Counted from the first letter of the stretch, positions 1 to 11,703 are shown. The stretch is DNA of 64,000 nucleotides from Artocarpus heterophyllus (GCA_025403435.1 CM046331.1:28748459-28812458), one strand, 5' to 3'. Made by a program: numbers and translations. Notes: generated by a model from the sequence alone, not told the origin.

Positions 1-378
1 TTGAGAGAGAGATTGAGAGAGAGGGGCTGCCGAGAGAGTCTAGAGAAGAGAGAGAGAGAGTTGCTCGTGAATGAGGAGAGAGAGAGAGGAAAGGAAAATA
101 AATAGAGAAAATCGATGGGCGGTTTTACTGTGCGAAAACCATGTGCCGCCCACAGTTTTGTAAAACGGAGTATTTTTAACATTTTACAAATTGTTGTGTT
201 TTAAAACTCAAAACATCATTTTAAATCAACAAGGAATCTTTTGAACACATCAATTTAACAAAACAACCAAAAACTAAAAATCCAACCAAATAATCTAATT
301 AAAGTTAAAACTTTAATTATGGCACACTAATTCATCATTTACATTATATTAATATTAAATAAATTTCGGGACGTTACA
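1..378 (-). repeat. Partial LTR (3' LTR of the minus-strand gypsy element)
   Basis: Aligns base for base with 6904-7281 except at about positions 41, 115, 345 and 346. At all four sites this copy has T or A where the other has C or G, the pattern of cytosine deamination. It ends at 378 with TTACA, directly before the purine tract. Most of the LTR (about 1.8 kb) lies to the left of the window. Confidence 0.93.
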
Positions 379-398
379 GCTCTCCACCCCTAAAAGAA
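379..398 (-). other. Polypurine tract of the gypsy element
   Basis: On the minus strand a purine-rich run (TTTTAGGGGTGGAGAGC) abuts the LTR start. It is preceded by TTTCGAGGACGAAATTTC, a signature seen before the 3' LTR in Tekay/Del chromoviruses. The LOG-carrying element at 33754-33792 has nearly the same sequence in the same place. Confidence 0.85.
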
Positions 399-426
399 AT
401 TTCGTCCTCGAAATTTACAACTCATC

Positions 427-1764
427 TCAAAAGCAAAACAAATGCGGATACAATTCCCGCATACTCGACTCTAATTCCCAAGTGGCTTCATCAACCCCAT
501 GGTGCTGCCACACGACCTTTACCAACGATATCTCACGACGACGCAAGCTAATCACTTTCCGGTCGATGATCTGAATCGGCACTTCTTCGTACGTCGTATC
601 CTCCTGAACCTGCACATCGCGAAACGATACTATCTTACCCTGCTCAGGTGGACACTTCCTAAGCATAGACACATGAAACACATCGTGCACATGAGAAAGT
701 TCGGGCGGAAGATCAAGCCGATAAGCGACCACACCAACACGCTGAGTGATCTCGAACGGCCCGATATACCTCGGCGCGAGTTTCCCACTCACCCCGAACC
801 GCATAGTTCCCTTACGAGGTGACACCCTCAAGAGAACAAAATCTCCAACCGCGAACTCTAAAGGTCTACGTCTCCTATCCGCGTAGCTCTTCTGCCGACT
901 CTGAGCTGCTCTCAATCGATCCCGAATCACCGCGACTTTCTCGTTGCTGTCACGAATCTCATCTGGCCCAAGAATAACTCTATCCTCCGGCTCGGCCCAA
1001 CACACAGGTGATCGACACGGCCGGCCATACAATGCCTCAAATGGTGCCATACCGATACTCGCCTGATAACTGTTGTTGTACGCGAACTCCGCCAAATGCA
1101 AATATTGCTTCCAATTCCCGCCGAAGTCCAACGCACAAGCACGCAACATATCCTCGAGAACCTGAATAACCCGCTCAGACTGCCCATCAGTCTGAGGATG
1201 AAACGCCGTACTGAAGTTCAAATCCGTACCCAAAGCCTCCTGAAAACTCCTCCAGTATTTAGCATTAAACCTGGTATCTCGATCAGAGGTGATGGACAAA
1301 GGAACTCCATGCAACTTCACAATGTTCTGCATATACAACTCCCCAAGAATCTTCCTTGAACACGTCGACCTAAATGGAATGAAATGCGCCGATTTCGTCA
1401 ACCTGTCGACCACAACCCAAACTGCATCATGCCGCTGCTCCGTCCTCGGCAAACCTGTGAGGAAATCCATCGTCACATGCTCCCATTTCCAACCTGGAAT
1501 AGGAAGCGGCTGAAGCTGACCTGCAGGCTTCTGATGCTCGGCTTTCACCTGAAGACACGTCGAACACTTGGCCACGTACTCGCGAACATCTTTCTTCATG
1601 CCTCTCCACCAATAGTGCCTCTTCAAATCACGATACATCTTGGTGCTCCCCGGATGAATAGCGAACTGAGACCTATGAGCTTCATCTAGAACGGATTTCG
1701 TCACCTCGGCGATAACTGGAACTGCAAGACGCTCCCGGAAGTACAACGATCCATCTGCATGCAC
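427..1764 (-). pseudogene. Gypsy integrase with C-terminal chromodomain-like tail
   Basis: Third open section of the gypsy polyprotein. It starts with the integrase zinc-binding region (H, H, then CSTC at about residues 68-71). The DDE catalytic core follows (VTMDFL, then SDRDTRF, then the HPQTDGQSERV stretch with the catalytic Glu). The GPF/Y-like region (KLAPRYIGPFEI) comes next, then a chromodomain-like tail (QIIDRKVISLRRREISLVKVVW...ATWELE), which marks chromoviruses. It is in the same frame as 1813-2394, from which a TAG at 1813-1815 separates it. The first residue shown for this section is a GTG inside the polyprotein, not a true start. Integrase inserts the cDNA; chromodomains of this clade are thought to guide insertion to heterochromatin. 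Confidence 0.9.
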
Positions 1765-1812
1765 GCTCCATTCCTCGAACTGCTCCCCGTTCTGAATCCG
1801 CGACCAAATCCC

Positions 1813-2394
1813 CTACAAATGTCGATCCTGCCACTGACCTTGCTTCACCATCCGAACAAGAGCTGGAGTCGCTTCCACATGATATAACAAAACTCGATCA
1901 CCGTCTTCATGATACTGTAGCCGATACTCACTCACTGTCGCATCCCTGCTCCAGTCCTCAAAAATCAAACAAGCGAGAATCCCTGAAGACCTCCTGCTAA
2001 GCGCGTCCGCTACCACATTAGCTTTCCCGGGATGATACTGCAACGCGAAATCATAATCCTCCATGTACTCCACCCATCTGCGCTGCCTCAAGTTGAGATC
2101 CCTCTGAGTGAACAAATGCCTCAAACTCTTGTGATCGGAGAAGACCTGAAACGATGCTCCATATAAGTAACATCTCCAAATCTTCAGCGCGTAGATCACC
2201 GCTGCCAGCTCTAAATCGTGAGTAGGATAATTCCGTTCGTGAGGTCGTAGCTGTCTCGATCCGTACGCAACCACACGTCCATGCTGCATCAACACGCATC
2301 CAAGTCCGCGCCCTGAAGCATCAGCATAAACCTCATACGGCTCGTCACTGCTAGGAATAATCAACACTGGAGCTGAAGTCAACCGGTTCTTCAA
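1813..2394 (-). pseudogene. Gypsy RNase H section of the polyprotein
   Basis: Second open section of the gypsy pol frame, in the same frame as its neighbours. It carries the RNase H core: [16 protein letters not shown], the [13 protein letters not shown] helix, [10 protein letters not shown], and the VADALSRR segment at the end. In-frame TAG codons bound it at 2398-2400 upstream and 1813-1815 downstream. Both stops sit where related elements usually encode Gln, so each can be explained by one C-to-T change in a CAG codon. RNase H removes RNA from the RNA:DNA hybrid during reverse transcription. Confidence 0.9.
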
Positions 2395-2397
2395 TTC

Positions 2398-5019
2398 CTA
2401 AAAAGCAGACTCACAGTCTTCATCCCACTCAAACCTGACGTTTTTCCTGATCAACCTCGTCAACGGAGCTGCAATTTTCGAAAAGTCCTTTACAAATTTC
2501 CGGTAATATCCAGCAAGACCTAAGAAGCTGCGAATCTCCGCTACATTCCTTGGTCGTTCCCACTCCAATATAGCTTCAATCTTGGACGGATCCACTGAAA
2601 TACCATGCTCCGAGATGACATGACCTAGAAATTTGACCTCGGTCAACCAAAACTCACATTTTTCCCTCTTAGCATACAACTGGTGCTCCCGCAGAGTCTG
2701 AAGCACGATCCGAAGATGCTGCTCATGCTCCTCCCAAGTCTTGGAATACACAAGAATATCATCGATGAACGTGATCACAAACTGATCCAGATACGGCCTA
2801 AATATCCTGTTCATCAAGTCCATAAAAGCTGCTGGAGCATTCGTCAACCCGAAAGACATAACCAGAAACTCGAAGTGCCCATACCGAGTCCTAAAAGCTG
2901 TCTTGGGAATATCCTCTTCCTTGATTCTGAGCTGATGATAACCTGACCGCAAATCAATCTTCGAGAAGTATCGCGAACCTCCCAACTGATCAAATAGCTC
3001 ATCAATCCTAGGCAAAGGATACTTGTTCTTCACCGTAACACGATTCAGCTGCCGATAATCCACACATAACCTGAGAGTCCCATCGTGCTTCTTAGCGAAC
3101 AAAACTGGTGCTCCCCACGGAGATGTGCTATTCCGAATATATCCATTATTAGCAAGCTCCTGAAGTTGCTTCCTCAATTCCTTCATTTCTGCCGGCGCCA
3201 TCCGATAAGGTGCCATAGAAATCGGTGATGTCCCTGGAAACAACTCGATACCAAACTCAATCTCCCGATGCGGTGGTAATCCTGATAACTCGTCGGGGAA
3301 AACATCCTCGAACTCATCAACCACCGGAATCGCTACACCACTACTCGAAACATAGGGCTCGCAATCTAGATTGGCAAGAAAAGCAAAACAATCTAGATTC
3401 CTTCGCCCTCCTAGACATGACTTCATGAGACGCTCACTCATTAGCCAATCACCACCACCCTGGTAAATGATTACCGTTCCCCTATCAGACACTAGGGTCA
3501 CCTTTCTAAGTTGGCAGTCCACAACTGCACTATACCTGGACAACCAGTCCATCCCTAAAATCACATCATAGGAACTCATGGGGAGTACAATCAAATCACT
3601 TTTCAAAATCTCATCCCCAATCTTTATTTTACAAGATTTACACATACAATTCACACACACCCGCCCCAAGGGAGAAGTTATAACTAGGGGTTCCTTAAAC
3701 TCTTCTACTTCTAATCCCAAGGCATGTACAAAAGAACTCGAAATGAGAGAATGAGAGGCACCGGTATCAAATAAAACGCGAGCTAAGGATCTAGAAACCA
3801 AAACCATACCATCGACAACCGCGTTACCAATCTGAGAATCTGACCCTCCAGATGCCATTGCATGAACCTGCACTGGCGCCTTTCCTTTTCCTCTACCGAC
3901 ATTGCTGGGTCCTGCATTACTCGGCCGATACTGCTGAGATGGAGATGACTGCACACTACCTGTACTCGGAGCTCTATACTGAGGAACACTGCGCTGAAAA
4001 TACTGCGGCTGCTGTCCTCGTACCGGATATGAGAATTGCTGAGGAGAAAACTGCGGATACTGCAACTGCGGGTACTGCGGAGGCGGAGGTAGGGTCTGAG
4101 GCTGAGGCTGAGACTGACGACTGGCATCCTCCCCGGTCTGCGATCCAAGACGAGCACTCCTGATCGGGCAATTCCTCTTGATGTGTCCGGGCTGCTGACA
4201 GAAATGACAATGAAAGCTGTAGGGATTGCTGCGCCCGCTGCCAGACGAACTGCTACTGCCATTGGTCGCACCGCCTTGCTTACCTTTCCCCGGAGCTGGA
4301 CGACTACTGGTACTCTTCCTGCCACTCCTCTGCGGTCCTCCTGAAGCCTTGGCTCGGTCCTCACAATACTGCACGTAATCATTCTCCACGGAGATCGCCG
4401 ACGACACAAGCTCTCCGAAACTCCTAAGCCGTAGAGCAACCAACTGCCGTCGAATAGGAGCCTTAAGTCCTTCCTGGAACTTGATGCATTTCTCGCGCTC
4501 CGATGCCACAGCCGATGGAGCAAACCTAGCCAACTCGCTAAACTTTGCCTCGTACTCCCGAACTGATAGATCACCCTGCTGCAATCTATAAAACTCAGCT
4601 GCCTTCTGATCTCTATATCCCTGCGGAAAATACCGATCATAGAACAGATCCTCGAACTTGTCCCAACCGATATCACCACCGCGCTCCAGACGCTTAGTTT
4701 GTTTCCACCAGGTGTTAGCGCCACCCTCGAGCTTATACGCCGCAAACTCCACACGATACTCCTCAGGCACACCAAGGGTATCAAGATGCTTCAAGATCGA
4801 ATCCAACCAATATTCAGCTAACTGCGGATCCCCATTGCCATCAAAAGTCGGAATAGACGCCCGCCGAAATTCCTTAAAGAAAGCATGCCGACTACCAACA
4901 CTGGAGTCTTCCGGTCTAGTCCTGGCTGCCATCTGCCGGAAAGCCGAAATCATAGACCTCATCAGGCCCTCATCATTTCCGAACTCGGCGTCAGCTGTCG
5001 AGCGACGTCTAGGTGCCAT
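2398..5019 (-). pseudogene. Gypsy Gag-protease-reverse transcriptase section
   Basis: First 873 codons of the gypsy polyprotein, starting at an ATG (5017-5019) about 85 nt inside the primer site. Gag occupies about residues 50-285 and ends in a CCHC zinc knuckle (C271, C274, H279, C284). A Gln/Pro-rich linker follows, then an aspartic protease with DTGAS at 418-422. Reverse transcriptase begins near residue 600 ([15 protein letters not shown]) and has the FIDDILVYS catalytic box. A TAG at 2398-2400 interrupts the link to RNase H. The fragment alone could make Gag, protease and RT, but a full Pol product would need readthrough at two stops. Confidence 0.92.
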
Positions 5020-5103
5020 TCTCTCACTTCTGAAAACAAAATTTGGACTGTCAGAGGTATTTCATTGTCAAACCTATGTGTGCACAATTCCCAAGGTTCA
5101 TAA

Positions 5104-5121
5104 CCTTGAGCTCTGATACCA
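5104..5121 (-). other. Primer binding site, initiator tRNA-Met
   Basis: Minus strand reads TGGTATCAGAGCTCAAGG, complementary to the 3' end of plant initiator tRNA-Met. It lies 3 nt from the LTR edge at 5125, the normal place for minus-strand DNA priming. Confidence 0.9.
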
Positions 5122-5124
5122 TTC

Positions 5125-7281
5125 TGTCACGCCCCGGAGTACGGGAGGTGACGTGGCGGAATATTTAGATTAATTAAAAGAGAATTTAATTAAAAACTGA
5201 GAGTTTAAGAATCTAATTAAGCAAAAAATAAAGAGATTTTTCCACCACATTTTATAAAGAATTTAAAATCATTAAACAAATAACAATAATTGAATGAAAA
5301 CCGCGAATATGGGTTCCACAACCCACAACTTGTGCACACACATGGATCTGACAATATCACAAATACAATTACAGTCCAAGTACAAATAAAGTTAAGTCTT
5401 ACATGCCTTGTTTAACAAATACAGAATGTAAACAAACTCTCCTATTGCTCCTGAGTTCGGTCCGAAGAATCTTCTCCAAACCTAAATGGGAAACCACCTA
5501 GAGGGGGGGGAATTTAAAACAGATAAAACGTGAGCGAAAGGCTCAGTAGGACTAAGTTTTATAAAATAACTTAATGCAAAGGAACATAGCATTATCAGGA
5601 GTTATGCAAGAAGAAACTTGAATAAATAAATAAATAAATTGAGTAGAACCGTTCTGACACAGAACAGTCTACTCGTCAAATCAAAACACCAGTTTACTTT
5701 TACCTAGGCAAACCATGATATCACCACCGTAGTGGCCCAGCTGGGTTTCGGGACCTGCCCCCAAGGTCGATCACGACCCGATCTCTGATATGGCATCATG
5801 CCCATGTGTTTATTATCATTATCATTCAAACCCGATTACCGAGTATTGTCAATTACATTCATTATGAAATTCATTTCATGTCACGGTATATAAAAATATA
5901 ACCGATAAAATCATTTTCAAACAACCGTTGAAAACATTTTGATAGAAATCATTTTCAAAGCCAAATCATTTCAAAACCAGGCTACCAAAGAAATAGGATA
6001 GAAGTCCTACCTCAGTACTCGTGCCGGTACCCCACACCGTAATCCCGATCCGCTATACGTTAGCTCCACGGAACCACGAACAATCCTAGATACAAACTAA
6101 GTCGATCAATATCTAGTTCGAAACATTCTATGTTACTAAATCATTTCATGATGTCCTAGTGTGCCATTTGTATCATTAAAATCATCATATAAGGTTGGGA
6201 TTTAAATCAGGGTTCAAAACAATGAAATCGGGTAAAAATCACAAAATTTTCCATGCCTCGGTCGGCCTGCCGGACGCCCTGCTTCGGCCTGCCGAACTGT
6301 ACAGTTCGGCCTGCCGGAAACGAGGTTCGGCCTGCCGAACATTTCCCCAGATTCGGCCTGCCGATCGGAAGAACACCGGCCTGCCGATCATGAACTTCGG
6401 CCTGCCGAACATGAACTTCGGCCTGCCGAACTGGGAAAATCCAGAAATCCCAGCCACGGGTTTCTCGATCCCCAAAATCCAAATCTGAATTCCAACCTGT
6501 TTTTCTCAATTCCCAGGCATGAAAAATAACTATAGTTGATAGAAAAACATTCTAAAACATGTTTGGAATCATTTAAACAACATTTGAACTCAAAATCTTC
6601 AAAAATCCGAAAATGAGAAAAAGAGGAGAAAAATGAAAAATCTTAGATTCAATCCGTTTTTCTTCAATCTAGGTTTAGATTCTAGTTGTTCTAAGCTCAT
6701 TTAACACAAATCCACGGTTTTCTAAGCTTAAACAAACTTAGATTTCAAAAACACACAAAATCAAAAATTTTGTAAAAAGTTTAGAAATTTCGAATCTAAC
6801 CTCGAATCGAAGCTTCAATCCGCGTTCTCGGTTGCCGAATCACGTCCCCGAGCTTCCTCCTTGCTATCCCGAAGCTTGGATTCGAATGCGGTTTTTCAAA
6901 AATTTGAGAGAGAGATTGAGAGAGAGGGGCTGCCGAGAGAGTCCAGAGAAGAGAGAGAGAGAGTTGCTCGTGAATGAGGAGAGAGAGAGAGGAAAGGAAA
7001 ATAAATAGAGAAAATCGGTGGGCGGTTTTACTGTGCGAAAACCATGTGCCGCCCACAGTTTTGTAAAACGGAGTATTTTTAACATTTTACAAATTGTTGT
7101 GTTTTAAAACTCAAAACATCATTTTAAATCAACAAGGAATCTTTTGAACACATCAATTTAACAAAACAACCAAAAACTAAAAATCCAACCAAATAATCTA
7201 ATTAAAGTTAAAACTTTAATTATGGCACACTAATTCATCATTTACATTGCATTAATATTAAATAAATTTCGGGACGTTACA
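5125..7281 (-). repeat. Complete LTR (5' LTR of the gypsy element), 2157 bp
   Basis: On the plus strand it begins TGTCACGCCCC and ends GGGACGTTACA, so it has the TG...CA ends of an LTR. It holds an (GA)n-rich stretch near 6909-6990 and the array of CGGCCTGCCG palindromes at 6263-6428. The open frames inside it (for example 6195-6509) are by-products of that GC-rich array. Confidence 0.92.
6263..6428. repeat. Array of eight CGGCCTGCCG imperfect palindromes
   Basis: The ten-base core starts at 6263, 6285, 6307, 6328, 6354, 6377, 6398 and 6419, spacing 22, 22, 21, 26, 23, 21 and 21 bp. The usual wider unit is TTCGGCCTGCCGAA, six-base arms around a CT centre. The sequence between cores is not conserved, so this is not a simple tandem duplication. 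A related array lies in the solo LTR at 61760-61833. Confidence 0.9.
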
Positions 7282-7551
7282 GGAATACTTAGTACTTTGG
7301 ATTTTACTGACTTCGAGACTTGTGTGGGTTGCATTAAGGGAAAGCTAACCAACAAGTCTAAGAAAGGTGCCAAGAGGAGTTTAGAAATATTAGAAATCAT
7401 ACATTCAGATATTTGTAGTCCAGTAATGGACTCATATGGTCCGAGATACTTCATCTCTTTCATAGACGATTACTCACGGTACATGTATCTCTACTTGCTT
7501 CATACAAAGGACGAAGCATTAGACGCCTTTAAAGTTTCAAGGCTGAAGTAG
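7282..7551 (+). pseudogene. Copia integrase, N-terminal fragment
   Basis: The frame is open from the gypsy junction. It contains the zinc-binding CVGC and the first catalytic Asp region (IIHSDIC, then FISFIDDYSRY). The reading frame is lost at about 7536-7549, ending in TAG at 7549-7551. No start codon is expected here because the segment is the middle of a polyprotein. Confidence 0.85.
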
Positions 7552-7558
7552 AAAAACA

Positions 7559-8329
7559 ATGCGGAAAGCAAATAAAGATCGTGAGGACAATAGAGGAGGA
7601 GAATATTATGGTAGATGCACTGAGGATGGACAAGCTCAAGGTCCATTTGTAAGGTTTCTTCAAGAGCATGGGATAGTTGCCCAATACACCATGCCTGGTT
7701 CTCCGGATCAGAATGGTGTAGCAGAAAGAAGAAACCGAACATTAATAGACATGGTGAGGAGCATGCAAAGTAACTCCAACCTGCCTAAGTCCTTGTGGAC
7801 TGAAGCTCTTAAGACGGCTGTGTATATATTAAACCGGGTTCCGACTAAGGCTGTCCCAAAGACGCCATTTGAGTTATGGAAAGGTTGGAAACCGAGTTTG
7901 CGACATATACGCGTTTGGGGATGTCCGTCTGAAGTGAGAGTATACAACCCACAAGAAAAGAAGCTAGATCCGAGGACCATTAGCGGATATTTCGTTGGAT
8001 ATGCCGAAAGGTCCAAAGGATATAGATTCTATTGTCCAACTCATAGCACTAGATTTGTGGAATCAAGGAACGCCAAGTTTCTTGAGAATGACTTGATTAG
8101 TGGGAGTGATCAATTTCGGAACATAGTTTCTGAAGGAGATCATACTGAAGCTCAACCATCTACATCAAGTGACAGGTTGATCATAGTTCATAGCACTCCT
8201 ATAGTTCAACCGAGTGTTGTGGAACGGATCATTGAGGTTCCACAAATTGCTGATAATAATCTAGAAAGTCAAGTTGCTCAAGAACCACCGGAAACAATCG
8301 AGCAACAAGTTGGACAACAAATTCCTTAG
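7559..8329 (+). pseudogene. Copia integrase, catalytic core and C-terminal part
   Basis: Picks up the integrase core in a shifted frame. It has the second-Asp neighbourhood (RGGEYYG, with the preceding Asp damaged by an indel) and the catalytic Glu region (SPDQNGVAERRNRTL). The GKxxxxYLRVWG-like segment is changed to WGCPSEVRVY. An in-frame TAG at 8327-8329 ends it; the same frame continues into RT. Confidence 0.85.
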
Positions 8330-8398
8330 GAAAATGTTGAACCAACATTAAGGAGATCTGCTAGAGAAAGAAAATCAACAATTTCTAGTGATTATGTT

Positions 8399-10012
8399 AT
8401 GTATCTACAAGAATCGGACTACAACATTGGAGCTGAAAATGATCCCAAAACATTTTCACAAGCCATCAGTTGCCAAGAATCGAAACTTTGGTACGATGCA
8501 ATGAAGGATGAGATGGATTCTATGGCATCCAATGGAGTCTGGGATCTTGTCGAGTTGCCTGATGGTACAAAAGCCATAGGGTGTAAATGGTTCTATAAAA
8601 CGAAGAAAGACTCATTGGGCAACATCGAAAGATATAAGGCAAGACTCGTCGCCAAAGGATTTACTCAAAAAGAAGGAATCGACTACAAGGAGACCTTTTC
8701 TCATGTATCCAAGAAAGATTCTCTCCGCATTATCTTGGCACTTGTTGCTCATTTTGACTTAGAGTTGCAACAGATAGATGTGAAAACGGCATTTTTTGAT
8801 GATGACCTAGAGGAAGAGGTTTATATGAAACAACCAGAAGGATTCTCCTCTAGTAATGGTGAGCAGTTGGTATGTAAGCTTAAGAAATCCATATATGGGT
8901 TAAAGCAGGCCTCCCGTCAGTGGTATTTGAAATTTCATGATGTCATCTCTTCATTTGGATTTGTAGAGAACATCATGGATCAATGTATATACCAGAAGGT
9001 CAGTGGGAGTAGAATTTGTTTCCTGGTTCTATATGTGGATGACATTCTACTTGCAACCAATGACAAGGGTATGCTGTATGGGGTAAAACAATTCCTCTCT
9101 AAAAACTTTGACATGAAGGATATGAGTGATGCATCCTTCGTTATAGGCATTAAGATACACAGAGACAGATATAAAGGCACTTTGGGTCTATCTCAAGAGA
9201 CCTATATCAACAAAGTTTTGGAGAGATTTTGGATGAAAAATTGTTCACCGAGTATAGCTCCCATTATGAAGGGTGACAGATTCAATCTGAATCAGTGCCT
9301 GAAAAATGACATTGAAAGACAACAGATGCGCAACATTCCATATGCTTCAGCTGTTGGAAGTCTTATGTATGCTCAGGTTTACACAAGACCTGATATTGCA
9401 TTTGCTGTAGGAATGTTGGGCAGATATCAGAGTGATCCAAGATTAGACCACTGGAATACTGCAAAGAAAGTGATGAGGTACCTACAAGGAACCAAAGACT
9501 ACATGCTTATGTATAGACTGACTGACAACTTGGAAGTCATTAGCTACTCTGATTCTGACTTTGCTGGCTGCATTGATTCACGGAAATCAACTTCCGGATA
9601 CATTTTCATGCTAGCTGGTAGAGCTATTTCATGGAGGAGCGCCAAACAAACCTTGACTGCTACTTCCACTATGGAGGCCGAATTCATATCCTGTTTTGAG
9701 GCTACCTCACATGGTGTATGGATCAAGAGTTTCATTTCTGGGCTTAAGATTGTAGATTCTATCTCTAGGCCATTAAAGATATTCTGTGATAATTCAGCTA
9801 CTGTTTTTATGGCTAGAAACAACAAGAGCGGTAGTCGAAGCAAACATATCGACATTAAATATCTGGCCATAAGAGAGCGTGTTAAGGATAAAGCAGTGGT
9901 CATTGAACACATAAGCACTGAATTGATGATTGCCGATCCCTTGACTAAAGGCATGCCACCAGTAAAATTTAGGGATCATGTGGACAGAATGGGACTTGGT
10001 TCCCTCATGTAA
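8399..10012 (+). pseudogene. Copia reverse transcriptase and RNase H
   Basis: Same frame as 7559-8329. RT motifs include KWFYKTKKDSLGNIERYKARLVAKG, LYVDDILLATND (the YVDD active site) and SIYGLKQASRQWY. RNase H follows with SYSDSDFAGCIDSRKSTSGY, STMEAEF and the LADPLTKGM-like IADPLTKGMPP. Several residues normally conserved in copia RT are altered, such as FFDDDLEEEVY and FSHVSKKDSL, in keeping with decay. It ends at a natural TAA (10010-10012) with the purine tract about 260 bp downstream. Confidence 0.88.
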
Positions 10013-10274
10013 TTTGTTGTACTTTGTTATGAAACTCTATATTTATGATATTTTCTCATTTCATCTTCAGTTGAGTGCACAACTTTATTTCTGAGAAATA
10101 TCACTAAAGTTTGGACCTAGAATAAACATAGGGTTTGTTCATTAAGATATAAGGGTAAATCTTAAGATGCAAGGTATATTGTGATGCATGGAAGATAATA
10201 CTTATCATTTAGATGACCTATCGTCATGATTCATGTATTTTGTTTCTTATTGCGATGGTTGATGGGAAGTATGG

Positions 10275-10620
10275 GCCAAGTGGGAGAATGTTGGACTCTA
10301 ATTGGCCCACGTGGAGAACAACTCATTAGCATCAACCACCGAACAGTTAATTGTCAGAATAACTGTTCGGCAGGCAACCCGTACAAAAGGCCATGTGATG
10401 GTCACGGAAAAACACACATAAATTTTGAGAATTTTCATTCTCTGGTCCCTGGGCATACATTTCTGAAAAACAATAATACACCATCTAAGTAGATTTGTGA
10501 GTGTCCAGAAAAATCAAAATTCACAAAGCACGGTGTGCAAAATTCGTGCAAAACAAAGCAATGACTGGAGGTATTTAATGATCTATTTGCTTCCGCTTTT
10601 ATGAATTCAATTGTTTCATA
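10275..10620 (+). repeat. Copia polypurine tract and 3' LTR (right edge uncertain)
   Basis: GCCAAGTGGGAGAA at 10275-10288 is a typical copia purine tract and directly precedes TGTTGGACTC, an LTR start, at 10289. A perfect 11-bp inverted repeat (10339-10349 with 10360-10370, CCGAACAGTTA arms) lies in the LTR. The end could not be fixed; it is probably near 10600-10620. Confidence 0.65.
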
Positions 10621-11189
10621 TTGGTTTTATATTTCATTACCTTTCAACTTCAAATCCAGCCACACCCTTTCTCATACCGATTGATCGAGTAGTTGGTCGT
10701 GCTTTCTTTCTTTTTAGGAGAACTTAAACTCGTTACCTTACGATAACAGCAGATGTGGATTTACTATTAAATTATATGTCTGTAACCAATGACCGTGCTT
10801 TCTTTCAAATGCAAAAATATTTAACAAAATCAAAAGGGACTTGAAAAGGTGCCTAGGGATTCGTATAATTAAAAGTCCAACTCAAAAAGTGTCTCCAGAG
10901 AGCATTAATGTAACCATTAGTAAGGTATGCAAATGGTCAAAGCATGATCTATAGTACAGTATTCACATTCTCCACATGTTTTAGTTAGATAGAATAATAG
11001 TTAATGTTTTTTTCAATTAATGCAAGATCAAGATCCATTATCTTATTGGCCTATGCAAAAGTCTAGTTAATTTATACGTTTTTTAAATAAACAACTTACT
11101 GGAATTTTATTCATATATGCGCTCTGCCTAGCTGGTAAACTTTGGACGTCAGGGGCAATATGTATTTGGCCTAAGCTCTTGCTTTATTT

Positions 11190-11340
11190 GGGAAATCTGT
11201 TCTAATATAAAAATTCTAATTATTATAGTGTAAAACTCTTATAAGTTACAATAAAAAAAAATTGCTACAATATAAATATCTCACATATTGTAATTTTTAT
11301 ATTTAATTTTAAGTTTCAACAAAGTTTTCAAACACACTTA
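11190..11340. repeat. MITE-like repeat copy
   Basis: Contains the motif shared by the dispersed family in this window (GTAAAACTCTTATAAGTTAC, then a second inverted copy near 11270-11290) and ends in TTTCAAACACACTT, like the right ends of other copies. Confidence 0.45.
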
Positions 11341-11700
11341 GATTTTTCCTTTAGAGTTAGAATGTAGATTTTATCTTTTCTTTTTCTTTTTCTTTTTTCC
11401 CCTTTTCTTGTTATGAATTTAATTTCTTGCCATAAATCTGACCGTATTTGCTATATAAGTGAATATAACCCGATCATTGTAGTCATATAAAGCAGAATAA
11501 ATGTTGACTTTTTTAACCGAAGATGAATGTTGACTTGTGCATATCACATCTTATATAATATGTTAGCAATTTATATATATATTTTATATAATTCAAGCTG
11601 ATATAATGTTTTTGCATGCATACATGCATTTGAGACTTTCCCAAGTTGACAATTCCCCTTTACATACCGGCTTTTAATATCGGCGTCGCCCTCCATTTGC

Positions 11701-11703
<3 letters not shown>

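Larger units (their letters stand above)
1..7281 (-). mobile_element. Ty3/gypsy chromovirus (Tekay/Del type), left LTR truncated by window edge
   Basis: An LTR retrotransposon on the minus strand. The last 378 bp of the left LTR (1-378) match 6904-7281 in the right LTR with four transitions and no indels. Internal signals are present: a primer site for initiator tRNA-Met beside the right LTR and a purine tract beside the left one. Gag, protease, reverse transcriptase, RNase H, integrase and a C-terminal chromodomain-like tail follow in the gypsy order in one reading frame broken by two TAG codons. The element sits inside a Ty1/copia element: copia coding sequence resumes at 7282 directly after the LTR. 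The duplicated target would be the five bases at 7282-7286 (GGAAT), but the left copy lies outside the window. The roughly 1% LTR difference suggests a fairly young but no longer autonomous copy. Confidence 0.93.
7282..10620 (+). mobile_element. 3' part of a Ty1/copia element (TNT1-94-like), split by the gypsy element
   Basis: Copia pol sequence begins mid-protein at 7282, at the end of the GAG_pre-integrase region (CVGCIKGK), and continues through integrase, reverse transcriptase and RNase H to a stop at 10012. A purine tract (10275-10288) and the start of the 3' LTR (10289) follow. The 5' half should lie left of the window, beyond the gypsy insertion. Two frameshifts in integrase and one TAG make this copy non-functional. 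The right end is uncertain because no second LTR is available to compare. Confidence 0.88.

Noticed and set aside
3783..4784. 333-residue minus-strand ORF overlapping gag
   Set aside because: Out-of-frame shadow of the gag frame; low-complexity Ser/Arg/Leu content.
6263..6428. CRISPR-like array
   Set aside because: Units of 10-14 bp with 21-bp pitch inside a plant LTR; spacer and repeat sizes do not fit CRISPR.
6195..6509. Overlapping ORFs in the LTR palindrome array
   Set aside because: Stop-free only because of the GC-rich repeats; both strands and several frames are open.
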